A DNA stretch of 64,000 bases from Pyropia yezoensis (lineage: Eukaryota; Rhodophyta; Bangiophyceae; Bangiales; Bangiaceae), in NCBI GenBank assembly GCA_009829735.1, contig CM020619.1, forward strand, positions 7,554,375-7,618,374, in the 5' to 3' direction. Shown one piece after another: positions 10,691 through 23,600 of this stretch (position 1 is its first letter; each line of letters starts with the position of its first letter). Position numbers and translations under genes: made by a program. The notes under the pieces are model-generated. The model did not search any database. It was not told the DNA's origin and worked only from the letters and a program-made list of their open reading frames with translations.

Positions 10691-11764
10691 CGCTTGTCCT
10701 GTGCCCGATACCTGCTACACCGCCCCTACCAGCGGTGCGGATCGTCGGCCTGCGCGGCCGCAGCACCGCCCGCACGGGCTGCCGAGTCGGCGGCACGGCC
10801 ACCGCTGCCGCCGCAGCCGCCACCGATGTCGATCTCGCCACCGCCGTCGCTGTCGCCGCCACTGCCGCCGCCACTGCCGCCGCCGCCGTTGCTCCTGCCT
10901 GGGCCCAGCTGCGCCGTCGACACCGACGCTGCGGATCGCGCCCCAGCGCGGCTGCACCACCACCGCGGGCGGCAGGGCGTGTGGCACGTTGGGGCGGCGG
11001 CTGCCTGGGGGTGGGTGGCGGTGGCTGGCAGAGCCCCCCCACCTCCATCCCGCATCACCAACTCCTGGTCGTGCGCACTGCCTCCCTTTTGTGCGGCAGC
11101 TATGTACTCCCGCCCTCCCTCGCTGGCCGCTGGCGGTGTCGTGCCTTGCCACCCGCCTCGGGCGGCTGCCCCCCCCCCGCAGAGAGCAGCTGACTGCCAG
11201 TGGAAAGGAGGGGGGGGGGGAAGGGAGGTACTGGTGCCAACCACCGACAGGGAGAGACTCGCACGGTCGTGCACGTCAGGCTGTGTGCAGAGTACTTGAC
11301 GAGAAAGAGCGCACGACTTGGCCAATATTAATTTCTTACGATCATGTGCAACTTGGCTCCTATCTGGTGGCATATCTGACAAGAGAATCTGCTGTTCACA
11401 ATGTGATTGGCTGTCACACACCCTCAGCTGTTCGACCTTCGAGATTCTTCCCTACGTGCGGCTACGGTAGCGGCCGGCGGAGTGGCGGTCGTGCTGGGTA
11501 GGCTGTTAGTCAGGGGTGATGGGGGGTAGATCTCTGGCATCGACGCCGTTGCCAACAACGCCACTGCGTCGGCGACGAGCGGCCGCGGTGTGGCTTTGGC
11601 GGCGGCGTCGGCGGGTGGCGGCGCGGTGGCGGCGGTGACGGGCAATGCGCTGCTCGCGGTGGAAAAGGCGGCGGCGACTGGCAATGCGCACGGGGGTAGT
11701 GGCGGTGCTGGCGGCAGGGGGGGTTGGCTTGGCTGCGGGGGGCGATCCCCTTTCGCCCGCCTTT
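10691..11764. other. Repeat flank and 5' flank of E1; no gene seen
   Basis: The left half is GC-rich and the part from about 11300 is ordinary composition. No LTR, primer-binding site or gene was found, so the 5' end of E1 is missing. Confidence 0.4.
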
Positions 11765-12502
11765 GCTCTACGCTTACGAGGCCTCTCTGAGTCTTGTGGG
11801 AACATCCATTCCGAAGGGACTATGAAACAGCAACTCATTTAAGGCCTACCGGAATTCCTGCGCACGGACGCCTTCGTCTACAACGACCCCGCCTGCACGT
11901 ACCAAAGGTTGGTTACCTACACGGCCGGCAAGCTCAAGGCGGCCAAGGATGTCATTGAGTTGGCCAAGGGGGGCTCCAAGGGGGAGGGCGGGGGACGAAG
12001 GACCTCATTTATCCCACGTCCCCCTACACCACAGCCGCGGCTTCCTGCAATGGACATCGGTGAGGTGGTAATGGAGGAAATAGACAAGACGGCCCACCAT
12101 CAGGCCGATGACAAGGCAATCCCCTCTCCGTGGGCCTATGAACCCGCCACTCGTCGCTATTTAGCCAGCCAGACGCAAGAGGGACGTGGACCGCTGCGTT
12201 GCTTCGTATGCTGGGAGGCAGGCCATATGGCCCACCAATGCCCAAAGCTATCGGAGGCCCAGCGGGAGAATGTGATCAAGGCCCGCGACGCGTTCCTGCA
12301 GTCTACACAGGGCCACAAGAAGATCAACGATGAGGCCAAGTACCGTGAGCAGCGGGACATCAACCGTCGGACTCGAATTGCGGTGGTGCAGGCCCTCTGC
12401 GATGGTATCGAACAGTCGAATGAAGAGGAGGACGTCCGTCGGTCGGCCAAGTCTCTGCGGACCCCGTCGGGCGGACCCCCTCCGTCTTCGGGGGAAGCGT
12501 AG
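11765..12502 (+). pseudogene. gag: E1 gag fragment with CCHC zinc knuckle
   Basis: C-terminal part of a Ty3/gypsy Gag, the particle-forming nucleocapsid precursor. It begins within sequence homologous to the E6 Gag (both share the peptide IHSEGTMKQQL) and carries the knuckle CFVCWEAGHMAHQC (CX2CX4HX4C). An in-frame TAA lies at 11840-11842. The frame then stays open to a TAG at 12500-12502. The capsid N-terminal half is absent, so the copy is 5'-truncated. Confidence 0.8.
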
Positions 12503-15500
12503 TGGGGAGTGGGCCCTCACCTACTCCCCATTCAAGGGATAGAACCTGCCTGCCTACTATGATTGCATATACTACTACGCTTTGTCCTACCGTACTCCCT
12601 TGCGGGGCCCCTGCTTTCGGGTCCAAGGAATGCAACCCAGGAAGGTCCTACGCGTTTAAGGGGACCCTCCTGATACTACGAAAGAGAAACTTCGAGATTA
12701 ACGTGGCCATCCAGTTGACGGCGCAACACCCGGCGAGGCCTACAAAGGCGGTCTTGGATACCGGAGCCGGCCCAAGTGTTAATAGGGAGGACTTCTTGCC
12801 TAGTGATTGGCGACGCTACGCCTATAGGCCCCCGAAGTCGACGCGGGTCTGCGACGCATCGGGACACCTTTTACGGACCCGTGCGGTACTGGAGGTGGCC
12901 GTCATAGTTGGAGGAAAGGCCAAAGCATTCACCTTCTTGATCGTCAAGGCCCTGTCCGTCCCGGTCATCTTGGGGTTGGACTTCCAGAAGCAGTACGTGA
13001 GGGCCATCTACCCGGAGACGGAGGCCGTGCGCTGGACTGACGGGGCCCTTACAGAGGCCGTCAGGGTATGGGAGGGCAAGAACCTGCCAGCCCCCAACAA
13101 GCATGGCAACTCTCTGCGGGTCGACCCGGCGGCCCTGTGCCTCTCTAAGTCTGTCACGATTGAGCCCTATTCGATTCAGGCCGTCTACGGTCGATGCGGG
13201 ACTACTGGGCGGTGCCTGCTGTGGGAGAAACCTGTTAAGATGGCCGAGAAGGGCGTCCTGCTGCACAACGCGCTGGCCAACGTCAAAACCCGGCGCGACT
13301 TTTAAGTTCTTCCTCACCAACATCACCAGCCGGCCTGCTTATCTCCCCAAGGGGTATGCGGTTGGCCTCGTTGAGCCCTACGATGGGCCTGCCTACGAGA
13401 CCTACGAAGGGCCGTGTTCACCCCCTGGCGAAGGGGCCGCCCCAATTGGGACGCTAGCTGAAGGTCCAAGGGTCGAAACCAGTGAAGCAACAGGGCCCGA
13501 ATTGGATTCAGGGCAGGCCAACGACGCTTCACATACGAAAAGTGAAGCGGAGGCTCGAAATCAAGACGGCCCCAAGATGCCGCGGATTGCCGACGAGTCG
13601 ATCCCACACGAGTTGCACGAGGCCGTACGAGATTTGGTGGCCCGCTACGGGGGATTATGGGATGGCCTGCTAGGCCGTATGGACATCACGCCCCATCGTA
13701 TAATGTTGACGCCGGGGGCCAAGCCGGTCCGGTCGCAGCCTTACCGGACGGGTCTTCACCACCGCCAATTGATAGCGGAGCAGGTGGCCAAGCAGCTCAA
13801 ATTGGAGGTTATAGAGCCCTCGCAGGCCGAGTGGTCCTTCCCGGTGGTCATTGTGCCAAAATCCGACGGCACCCCGAGGTTTTGCGTGGACTACAGGCGG
13901 TTCAACGATATGACGGTCAAAGATACCTACCCCCTCCTTCGGATGGACGACTGCATTGACTTCCTAGGAGAGGCCACCGTCTTCTCAATGTTGGACTGCA
14001 ATATGGGCTACTGGCAGATCCCTGTGGCCGTCGAGGGTCAAGAGAAGACTACGTTCACCTGCCACGAGGGGACCTACAAATACGTACGGCTTCCATTTGG
14101 CCTGACCAGCGCACCTGCTACCTTCCAAAGGGCCATCGACATGCTACTAGCGGGCCTCAAGTGGAAGACGGTGCTGGTTTACCTGGACGATGTTATTTTA
14201 TTTTCCCGGAAGGCCGAAGAACACCTGGGCCACCTCGAGGAGGTCCTCTCCCTGTTAGCCAAGCCGGCGTATCCCTGAAGGCCATCAAGTGCTTCCTCTT
14301 TCAAGAGGAGGTCGAGTACATGTATAGGCCAAATTGTCGGTAAGGGGCAGGTCCGAGTGAACGACAAGAACCTCGTGGGCCTTAAGCAAGCGGAGCCGCC
14401 CAAGTCCAAGAAGGGCCTGCGAAGCTTCCTAGGCATGTGTACTGTCTATAGGAAATCTGTGAAGGACTACGCGGAGGTTGCTCGGCCTTTGACGGCCCTT
14501 ACCAGTACAAACGTTTCCGACCTGCTGCCCGAATTTACGAAGGAGCAGCTGAGTGCCTTCGAGGACCTCAAGTGGAGGCTGACCCGCACACCCATTTTGG
14601 CCCTCCCGCGACGCAAGGGGCAGTACACGGTCGATAAGGACGCCAGTGCTACCCAAGATGGCTGTGTCCTACTCCAAGAGCAGCCAGAGGGTGGCCTAAA
14701 ACCCGTTGGGTACTGGAGTCGGCCCCTGTCGCAAGCAGAGAGGAACTACAGTACCACCGAGCGCAAATGTCTGGCCGTAGTGTGGGCCCTCTTCCCCCTG
14801 CGGCCCTACCTTTTGGGCACACGTTTCATCGTGAGGACGGACCGCACAGCCCCCAAGTGGATGCTCCACATGGACGGAGCACATGGCCGGTTGGCCCAGT
14901 GGCGGCTACGGTTGGCCGAGTTCGACTACATCGTGGAGACGCGGGCCGGCGCGGCTCACCATGCAGCCGACACCATGTCAAGACTCAAGACGACGGGGGT
15001 CGACACTAAGCCCATCCCGGAGGAAATCCCCTGTCTACTCACGTTGGCCAACTTTGCTCGTGGCTGGGTGGCCCCCGAGTCTAAGACGAACCAGGGTTTC
15101 CTTCCCCTCACTGCGGAACGTCTGATTAGGGCCCAATCGACGGACGCACGCTGCGTCGAGATCCGAGCCGAGATGGACAACAATACCCACTCAAGATTTG
15201 GGGAGACTCCCGACGGCCTACTCGTGCGGCTGAGTCCCCTTGACAAGACCGTCCAAGTGTATGTACCCGAGGGCCTACGCCAAAAGGTCCTAACGTTGGA
15301 GCACGACCCGGCCCACGCTGGCCACCCGGGGGTGAATAAGATGTACACCTCCATGCGGCGGGCCTACTATTGGGAGTCTATGGTGGCCGATGTCTACAAC
15401 TTTGTGGCCAATTGCAACGCCTGTGCCAAGGGCAAGGTGAGGGGCCGAAGGCGGACCGCACCTCTCCGCCTATTTCCTGCGTCTGAGCTCTCACGGACGT

Positions 15501-16725
15501 ATGCTTGGACTTGCTCGGCCCCTTCCCAATGTCGACCAGCGGTAATCGATTCCTGTTGGTCATCGTTGACCGCTTCTTTAAGCTGACTCGCGTGGTCCCT
15601 ATCCCGAGGGAGGACGCAGAAACGGTGGCCTCAGCGGTTTGTGACACATGGGTGGCCTCTTACGGCCCTCCGGACACCCTCTTGACGGACAATGGGCCGC
15701 AGCTAACCTCCGCCTACTTCCGCGGATTTTGTGGGATGCTGGGCACCCGCCACCTCACCTCGACGACCTACCGTCCACAGACGCAGCGCCAGTTGGAGCG
15801 CTACAACCGGACCATCGTGTCGCAGTTGAAGGCCTACGTGTCGGAACATCAAGAGTCGTCGGACGACCTAGTCTCTATCCTCACTTTGGCCTACAACTCA
15901 CGGCCGCAGCAGAGTACGGGTGTGGCCCCCCTCGAGTTTGTGGTACCAGAGCGGGTCCGCAACCTCTTCCTCGAGCGAATGCCGGCGAAGCCCTACCCCA
16001 ACGAGGTACCCAAGACGGCCAGGGCGGCCCGCGAGTATCATCGGGCCCACCTTTGCAATCAGGACCATCAGGTCCGCAAGGCCTTGGCGTCCGCCCAACG
16101 AAGGTACAAGCGGGCCTACGACAAACGGGTGAGGCCGGTGAACAAGACCCTTCGGGTAGGGGATTGGGCCTACATTGATGCCAACATCCAGAACCCCAAG
16201 AAGCTGGACGAAACGGTCCTGAGGCCCTACCAGATTGTGGGACGCGACGACCACACCCTCACGGTCATGATGGATGGCCATCCGGAGCGGGCTAGTGGGG
16301 ACAATGTGGCCCGCGCCCCTACCCCCAAGCACTAAGCGGACTCTTCGACCATCCATCGTGGGCCGCAGGGCGTAGCGGTGCCGTGGGACCATAGCGAGAC
16401 AGGCCACCAATTTATCTGGGAGCGCTTCGTGGACCACGCGTATGACGCGGAGGGCAAGTTGTGGCTACTTGTACGCTGGTGGGGCTACGCGGCCGAGGAG
16501 GATACTTGGGAGCCGCACGACTGTCTGGACGAGCGCAAGTTCGCCGAGTACTGTCGCAGGGTGGGCCCCTTTATGCCCCCATCGTCAGCCGAGATTAGGG
16601 CGCTGTGGGGTCCCCTCCAAGACCTTTGTGATCCGGACGTGGAGCTGGAGGAGGAGCCTGTGGTGGATGACTATGAGGCCCTGGTGGAGGCCTTCAAGCT
16701 GGACCAGAGCCCTCCGTGGGCCTGA
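12503..16725 (+). pseudogene. pol: E1 pol: protease, RT, RNase H, integrase, chromodomain, with several frameshifts
   Basis: Polyprotein for reverse transcription and integration. Seen in order: aspartic protease VLDTGAGPS; RT with YLDDVILFSRK; RNase H; integrase zinc-binding H-H-C-C region ending CNACAKG; integrase core with MDLLGPF, TDNGPQ and LERYN as D, D, E; and a chromodomain around FVDHAYDAEGKLWLLVRWWG. Pol is in the -1 frame relative to gag. Single-base frame changes lie near 13290, 14258, 14325 and 15505, and an in-frame TAA (16333-16335) separates integrase from chromodomain. Dead copy. Chromodomain fusions direct integration to modified histones in known chromoviruses. Confidence 0.88.
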
Positions 16726-17127
16726 CGTGTCTCCTTTCGGCCTGGTCACCTTTTGCTAAGTTGGCTTCGCGTCCCACACCCGATGGTCACGGGTTCGGGT
16801 CTACCCGGGCGACACTCAGTATCTAAGGGGATATTGTCGGTAATACGTGTCAAGCCGGGAAAAGTCTATGTCCTGAAAATGGGTGTATGCTACTTTCGAC
16901 CACATGGCCGTGGTCGCGACCATCCCCCTCGCGGATGTCGCCTCGCACGAGGATTCATTAAGAAGCAGTGCTGCGGGGCCACCCCTTCAATGGACAAGCG
17001 GCCACGGCGGGATTATACTACAGACACGCAGGCGGTGTACTCCACGGACTTCCCCTCTACTACCCGACACCCCTACTGGTCACGCGGACGGGCGTTCCGG
17101 TCCCATAGGCCCGCCTCCTCGTCACCC
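16726..17127. other. Spacer between E1 pol and the antisense gene
   Basis: About 400 bases without a gene. A purine run CTAAGGGGATAT near 16829-16841 followed by TGTCGG resembles a polypurine tract and LTR start, but no matching second LTR was found. Confidence 0.4.
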
Positions 17128-17939
17128 TCACGGCCACGTACCCGGGATGCAAAGTTCGGGTGCGGACGGCCGTACTCCCGCTGGGCCGCCGTCTTCGCGA
17201 AGCCCACCTCCCGATGAATGGACTCCCGGCAGGCCCACAAGGTCCAACAACTGCTGCAGCTCGTGGATGGGCGGATCCCCCTGACGAGAGGTCCACTTAC
17301 CAACTTCGATGCCCACGTCGGACAACACGTGAAGCAGACCCGCGATCAACAGACCCACACGAACCGAGCCAGAGGCAGCCCCCGATGACCCAACTAGTGG
17401 AGCCAAGCTCTGACTCACCTGCTCAGAGACTTGGCCATCAAGGGACGACAGGACCCCGTCAGGAACGTCGCGGTGGGCCATCGGGGACGCCATCAACATA
17501 CGTGGGGCCGACGAGAAGGATACGACGACCGGCGGCGGGAAAGTTGAGCTGGCAGCATCGGGATTAGCCGGCGGGCTCACCATCATCTGGTCCTCTTGGT
17601 CCCCCGCCAACTCTCGGGCCTCCATCGCGTCCCTACTGTACCGCAGCGGAAGGGGAGCTAGGTCATCATTCACGTAGGCCGTCGCGGACTCGGCATCTTG
17701 CTCGATGCGAATGGCAACCCAAGATCCCCGGTCCCGCCGAGTCTTGTCCTCCGACTTAAAGCGGTCTGAGAAGGCCGTCGTATGTGGAAGACGGTCAACG
17801 AGGGCCAGCATGGCCCCCAACTCTGCTACGGCTACCACGTCGACACCGCGGGGGCCCACACGAACCATCTCGAGACCGACGCGGAGGATCAACTGCCGGA
17901 GCGGACGGGAGAAGAGCCACAGTCGGCGGGCCTTGCGGT

Positions 17940-18409
17940 TGTGGCAGTATTGACCCCCTGGTAGGGGGGGCAACACGTGCCATGCAAGGGGCGGCAGGCC
18001 ACTAGCCTGATCCGTTCCTCCCCCTGCATTTGGGTCCATATTCCCTAAGTTTGGGATAGTTAGCTTAGTAGTAAATCCAACTTGGATTTGAGGGTTTTCT
18101 GCATTTATCGTCTTGAATTTTCGTGTGGCCCGGTGGGCAGGTGCTGGGGTGGGAGATTCTGAGTGGCGAGATTCTGAGTGGACCCTGGGGGGATAAGGGG
18201 AGGGACAGCGGGGCTTGGCCCTGCGTCCCCGTCCCGACCAAGAAACTGTTGGACCACACACCATCCTCTTGTTTGTCAGTGGGGGGTTTGCCCCACAACA
18301 GGGACAGAGTGTGTGCGACTTGCACTTCTTCCGGTTCCCCCGACACGGGAGGCAGCCCTTGTACACCGCCCCAACTTGGGTGTCGTGTGTGTGAGTGGTT
18401 TTTGCCACA
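17940..18409 (+). repeat. E2 5' LTR
   Basis: 470 bases, TGTGGCA...TGCCACA. A solo copy in reverse orientation lies at 50111-50579. Frames read through it give Cys/Pro-rich peptides that are not genes. Confidence 0.95.
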
Positions 18410-18411
18410 TT

Positions 18412-18428
18412 TGGTGGAGCAGCAGGGG
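18412..18428 (+). promoter_or_regulatory. E2 tRNA primer-binding site
   Basis: TGGTGGAGCAGCAGGGG two bases after the 5' LTR, complementary to a tRNA 3' end including CCA. The same sequence occurs after the E7 LTR at 60782. The tRNA was not identified. The leader 18429-18732 contains an ATG at 18530-18532 whose frame soon stops. Confidence 0.85.
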
Positions 18429-18732
18429 ACAGAGGTAAACTTTACCTCCGGGTGCACCCGGGTGTAGGGGGCCCTCTGTCTCAGAGGAACGGTGGACTTG
18501 GACCGTGTCATACGGATCGTCAGCCAACATGGCTAGTTCGGACCCCCCGTCGTCCGGGGAGTACACGGGTGACGCACGTACTTCAGTGCCTTTGAATACT
18601 GGTGAGACATAGGTGGGTTTACCTGGGGTCGCAGAGGGACTAGAGGTCCCTTAAGCCAGCAGGGCTGGAAGTACGGGCGGGCAACAGGCCACCCCGACTC
18701 AGTCGGGAGTTCACTCGGGTGACACTTCTGAT

Positions 18733-20475
18733 GTGGGTGGGCCGAAGTCTGGCCACCGTGTGGTATACTCAACGGGAACGTCCCAAGGGGTGAGGACTGT
18801 CCCCGCGGGTTCCACTCGGGTTGGAGCCAACCTTGGCTTGGAGCCGTCGCCAACTAGGCTTTCGGAGGACGGCGGACCTCCGTTGGTCGGCGATGGGCTC
18901 GCGCCCATGCCCCCGGTTGAGACCCCTGAGGAACGTGGTTACCCCTCAGGTGGACTCCCGGAGGCGGACCGAGACTCAACTGGAGTCGTCAATCCACTCC
19001 TCGCGGAAACTGTCCGTCGGGAGGCGACCAATGTGATGCGGCAGACTTTGTCGGACCTGGTGGTCACGATGACGAATACTATTCTGAATCAGATTGTGGC
19101 GAGTTTGCCAGATGGCCTTAATGTCCAGACCGGACTGGGGCTTTCGAGCCCGCAGGCGCAGGGGGAATCTCTCCTGACGCCTATTCCGGGTCGCCCCGAA
19201 CAGGGGGGGACCCCTGTGACTCCCAACGTGGGAGCCGCCCCATTCTCGGTGGGGCGCACGCCCTTCACGGGGGAGTTCCCCTCGGAAACGCCGGCGGCTA
19301 CACCAAGCTCGCCGTACCAGACTACAGGCGCTGAGAGTCAACTTACCCCAGTGCCACAGCGGCTGTTCCCTCAACGTGAGGTGCCGCCCAAGATCCAGGT
19401 AGCCAACCCGGTCTACCAGAGGATCTTTGACTGTGAGACCTACGCCCTCCACAACAAGTCGGTGGCGTATGGTCCTGACCAGGCCCGAGCCATTGGCCGT
19501 GCCAAGAAGAATGCACTTCATTCTTTTGGGCACAAAGCGGAGTGGGACGGAACTCCCCCCCTCCGTGTCTTTGAGTTCCTACGTCGTTTCACAAAAGCCT
19601 GTGACGACAATGCCATAAGTGAAGGCATGGCTTTTTACATGCTACAGGAGTTTACGAAGGGTGACCTACGGACAGAACTTATGTCCGTCATGCCCAGCTC
19701 CTCAAGTGGAGGCGCTGGGGAGGTGACGTCCTATTTGGAGCTCGTCAACTGGTTGTTGAGAGCCATGGTTGATGAGGCAGCGTTGGCTTCTCAAGTCGAG
19801 GAGTTTACGCAAGCCCATCAGGAAGAGGCGGAGGACGAGTTGTCCTTTGCGGAGCGAGTCCGTAAGCTCAACAATCTTTGTGGGTTTCTTCATCCACAAG
19901 CTGTGGTGAAGAGTCGGTTTGTGGAGGGACTCCATTGGTCAGTCCGGATGGAGACCCGGGAGCATAACACTGCCCGGGCGACCCTGGCCGAGTTGGCCAG
20001 GTTCGCCTATCGCAGAGGCGAGGCCTACCGCAAGTTGCGGGAGGAACAACGCCAGGAGCGTCAGGCCGAGTTGGCCAAGGATCGGGAGGAGGCGCGCCAT
20101 GCCAGAGAGTTGAGAGAGGCACGCCGAATCCGCAAGGAGAGGGTGGTAGCTGCCGTGGGAACTTCCCAGGGTATCCCTTCGTCTTCCCCAGTTGGGAAGA
20201 CCCCTCCCGGAACAGACCATCGGTGTTGGAACTGCAACTCCGATGGCCACTGGGCATATGATTGCCCCAAGTTGAGTAAACGCATCCAACAACTTGTTAG
20301 GAATGCGAGTAAAAAGTCGGCTACGAACGAAGTACGTTTACGCCGCGAGGGTGCGTCTCGACCGGTCGTTGCGGTCGCCACACCCTCGGCGGAGGAGGCG
20401 GACACGTCGTCCTCGGACTCGTCGTCTTCCTCCACGCCCTCAGATTCGGACGCCAAGTCGGCGAGAAACGAATGA
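18733..20475 (+). CDS. gag: E2 Gag polyprotein
   Basis: Structural protein of the intracellular particle. The open frame has no ATG at its left end; the first in-frame ATG is 18907-18909, so the protein may start there (about 522 residues), or the original start was the ATG at 18530 followed by a frame change. Seen: Pro/Gly-rich N-terminal region; a retrotransposon capsid domain (region around LRVFEFLRRFTKACDDN, and GEVTSYLELVNWLLRA shared with E4); a charged Arg/Glu helix; and the zinc knuckle CWNCNSDGHWAYDC (CX2CX4HX4C) before a Ser/Asp-rich end. The stop TGA overlaps an ATG in the -1 frame at 20472, but that frame closes at 20541. Confidence 0.88.
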   Translation: MGGPKSGHRVVYSTGTSQGVRTVPAGSTRVGANLGLEPSPTRLSEDGGPPLVGDGLAPMPPVETPEERGYPSGGLPEADRDSTGVVNPLLAETVRREATNVMRQTLSDLVVTMTNTILNQIVASLPDGLNVQTGLGLSSPQAQGESLLTPIPGRPEQGGTPVTPNVGAAPFSVGRTPFTGEFPSETPAATPSSPYQTTGAESQLTPVPQRLFPQREVPPKIQVANPVYQRIFDCETYALHNKSVAYGPDQARAIGRAKKNALHSFGHKAEWDGTPPLRVFEFLRRFTKACDDNAISEGMAFYMLQEFTKGDLRTELMSVMPSSSSGGAGEVTSYLELVNWLLRAMVDEAALASQVEEFTQAHQEEAEDELSFAERVRKLNNLCGFLHPQAVVKSRFVEGLHWSVRMETREHNTARATLAELARFAYRRGEAYRKLREEQRQERQAELAKDREEARHARELREARRIRKERVVAAVGTSQGIPSSSPVGKTPPGTDHRCWNCNSDGHWAYDCPKLSKRIQQLVRNASKKSATNEVRLRREGASRPVVAVATPSAEEADTSSSDSSSSSTPSDSDAKSARNE

Positions 20476-20630
20476 CCGTTGGGGCTGGTCGTCCGAAGCT
20501 CACAACGGCAGCCTCGGCCAAGTGGGCCAGGAGGACGAACTAACCGTGCCGGATACTGCGGCGACCTAAGGGAGTCCGCCCACCTCGGGTAGGACTCCCC
20601 AAGAACGTAAGCCCACGTCGGGTCATCGCG

Positions 20631-23600
20631 GTGCTGACGGGTGAGAACTTCCAGGTGGCTGGACGGGTGCAACTTGCCCCCGGCCGCGCCTGTTGTGCCC
20701 GTATCGTACTTGATACCGGGTCAGGAGCCTCCTTGATACGCAAGTCGCTATTACCGAAGGAGGTGAAGCTCCAACGCTGGAGGTCCAAAGCTGACCATAT
20801 GATTGACATCAATGGTGGGGTACTTCCCATCGTTGGTGCCGTGACCCTACCAACTAGGTTGAGGACCCATGAGGTCGACGTGACCTATGGCGTAGTTGAG
20901 AATATATCGGTACCCCTGCTTCTGGGTACCCCTTATGTTGTTACACAAGTGCCTTTGATTTGTGGCCCCGAGTACTGGGTCAAGTTGATGAATGGGGAGA
21001 CTATCCCCATCCTTGGTAAGGGAAAGTCTGTGGCTCCTGTGACAGTCTCACAGTCAAAGCCTGTTTGTTCGGTGAGGGAAGGGTTTACTGCTACCCTGCG
21101 TTTAGCCCGCAAAGTCACGTTGCCCCCCAACTCGGTGGCGCACGTTGATGTTGTAACTGATTTTTCGGGGAACGGGTTGGTGCACCCTCACCCCCGTCTT
21201 GCTCGCAAGCACCAAGTGCATGTTGCCCTTGGCACGATGGACTCCAAAGCCGGAGTCCCGTGGAGGATCCAGGTGATGAACCTGAGCCCGACGCCCAAGT
21301 ACTTCAAGTCGGGAGCCAAGTTCGGCTATATCGACCAACACGAGGGACCGGTAGTAGCGGTCACCCTCAACGCGGGCGCAAGTAGCGACCCGAAGTCCGG
21401 AAAGGAGAAGCATCAAGCCAAGTCGGCCGCCTCTCCTCGACCCCATGTGAACATGGAGGGTGTCCCCCCCAGGTTGAGGGTTCAAGTTGAACGCCTCTTG
21501 GACCAATATCACAAGTTGTGGGATGGTCAATTGGGACTCATGAGAGCCACCCAACACCGGATCGAGTTGAAGCCCGGTGCACCCCCTATACGCCAACAAC
21601 CGTATAGGGGAGGACCTCGTTCAAGGGCCCTCGTTAAGGAGCAAGTTGCTCGCATGGAGGCCCTCGATGTGATCGAGGCCAGCAACGCCGAGTGGGCGAG
21701 TCCGGTGGTTATCGTCCCCAAAGTTGATGGGACCCCCCGGTTTTGTATCGACTACCGTAAGCTCAACGAGAGCACGGTGAAGGACAGTTATCCCCTACCT
21801 AGGATGGATGACTGTCTGGACTCTCTGGGGGAGGCAAACGTGTTCTCTACCCTGGACTGTAACGCGGGGTACTGGCAAATTCCCATTGCCCGGGAGGACA
21901 GGCATAAAACTACCTTTACCTGTCACTGTGGTACCTACCAGTGCAAGCGCCTACCGTTTGGTCTGTGTAACGCGCCGGCAACTTTCCAGCGCGCTATGGA
22001 CATGATTCTGGCCGGAGTACGGTGGCAGATCTGTCTTGTGTACCTAGACGATATCATTGTGTTCTCCCGAAGTCCGGAGGAACACATTGGCCATCTTGGC
22101 CAGGTGTTCAAGCTACTTGCTGACGCCGGTGTGTCACTGAAGGCGAGTAAGTGCCACCTCTTTACTCAAGAGGTGGAGTACTTGGGACATGTTGTCCGTC
22201 CGGGGCGTCTCAGTGTTAACGAGAAGAACTTGAGGGCCATTCGTAAGGCTCAGTACCCCCGGACCCAGACCCAGATGAGGAGCTTCCTCGGGATGTGTAA
22301 CGTGTACCGACGCTTCACCAAGGGCTTCGCCAAGGTGGCGAAGCCGTTGAATGAGCTAGTGAGCTCAACGCTACCGAAGAACCTGCCTCCCCCAAGTCGG
22401 GTGGAGCAGGAATCCTTTGAGACTCTTCGGGACCTTCTGCTGAAGCCTCCCATCTTGGCTATTCCCAGGTTGGGAGGCCACTACATCCTGCATGTGGACG
22501 CTAGCTACGACCAACTTGGTTGTGTGTTGCTTCAGCAGCAGCCGGACAAGGAGTACTTGCCGGTGGGATACTTTAGTAAGGGGCTGAACTCGGCCGAGAA
22601 GAACTACGGAGTCACCGAGTTGGAAGGACTCGCAGTGGTGTGGGCGGTGACGTCACTTCGTCACTACCTGGAGGGTGAGAAGTTCCTCATCCGCTGTGAC
22701 CACCGCGCGTTGCAGTTCATATTTAAGACGGACTGTACGAACACTCGTCTCAACTGGTGGAGGGTGCGACTGGCACCCTTCAACTTTGACATTGAGTACC
22801 GACCTGGCAGGCAACATGCCCTTGCCGACGGCCTCTCTCGGGTACCTACCGAGGGGCTGGACACTAACCCAGTCGATGAGGACATCCCCATCGTGGGAGT
22901 AGTCACGCGCTCGGGTCAGGCGTTGGACCCCGAGGCGCCAGGGAACAAGAAGTACTTGCCCCTGTCCCTGGACGAGGTGGTGAAGGCCCAGGCCGAGGAT
23001 CCCTTCTGCAAGTCGCAGAGGGATATACTGGATACAGTGGTAGAGACGCGTTTCTTTCTGGGAGACGATGGCCTCCTCATGAGGAGGGGGGTATTCCAGG
23101 GGACTGAACAACTTGTCGTCCCCGCATCCCTCAAGGACAGTATCCTTGAGAGGGAGCACAACGCTCCCACGGGTGGACACCTGGGGTCTAGTAGACTGTA
23201 CCAGACCCTGAGGACCAGGTACTACTGGCCGTCCATGGTGGTGGACATCTACAGTTGGGTGGCTGCCTGCACAAGTTGTGCACAGAACCGTCTGATGGAA
23301 CGGCGGCCTAGTACGGCTATGCTATTGTTCCCGGCCAAGGAGCCCTTCGCCGCGTTGGCGATGGACATCCTTGGGCCACTGCCAGTGACTGAGGAGGGCA
23401 ACCAGTACCTCCTGGTCATCTGTGACCGCTTCACGAAACTTACGCGAGCGATCCCACTGGCAGAGATCACGGCCATGTCGGTCGTGTCAGCCTTCCTAGA
23501 TCACTGGGTTGCCGCGTATGGCATCCCAGATAGTACACTATCGGACAATGGACCGCAATTTGCGTCTGTACTGTTTCAGGGAGTGCTGGATATGTTGGGG

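Noticed and set aside
9012..11193. Frames of up to 678 codons on both strands
   Set aside because: They lie in the GCC array; all frames are open because the triplets contain no stop codon.
16842..17069. Short 3' LTR of E1 (TGTCGG...CCGACA)
   Set aside because: No second copy and no target duplication; the antisense gene beyond it fits better as internal sequence, as in E2.
17128..18408. A single 426-codon minus-strand gene
   Set aside because: It fuses LTR translation to the broken E1 antisense gene across the E2 boundary; only 17128-17939 is homologous to the other copies.
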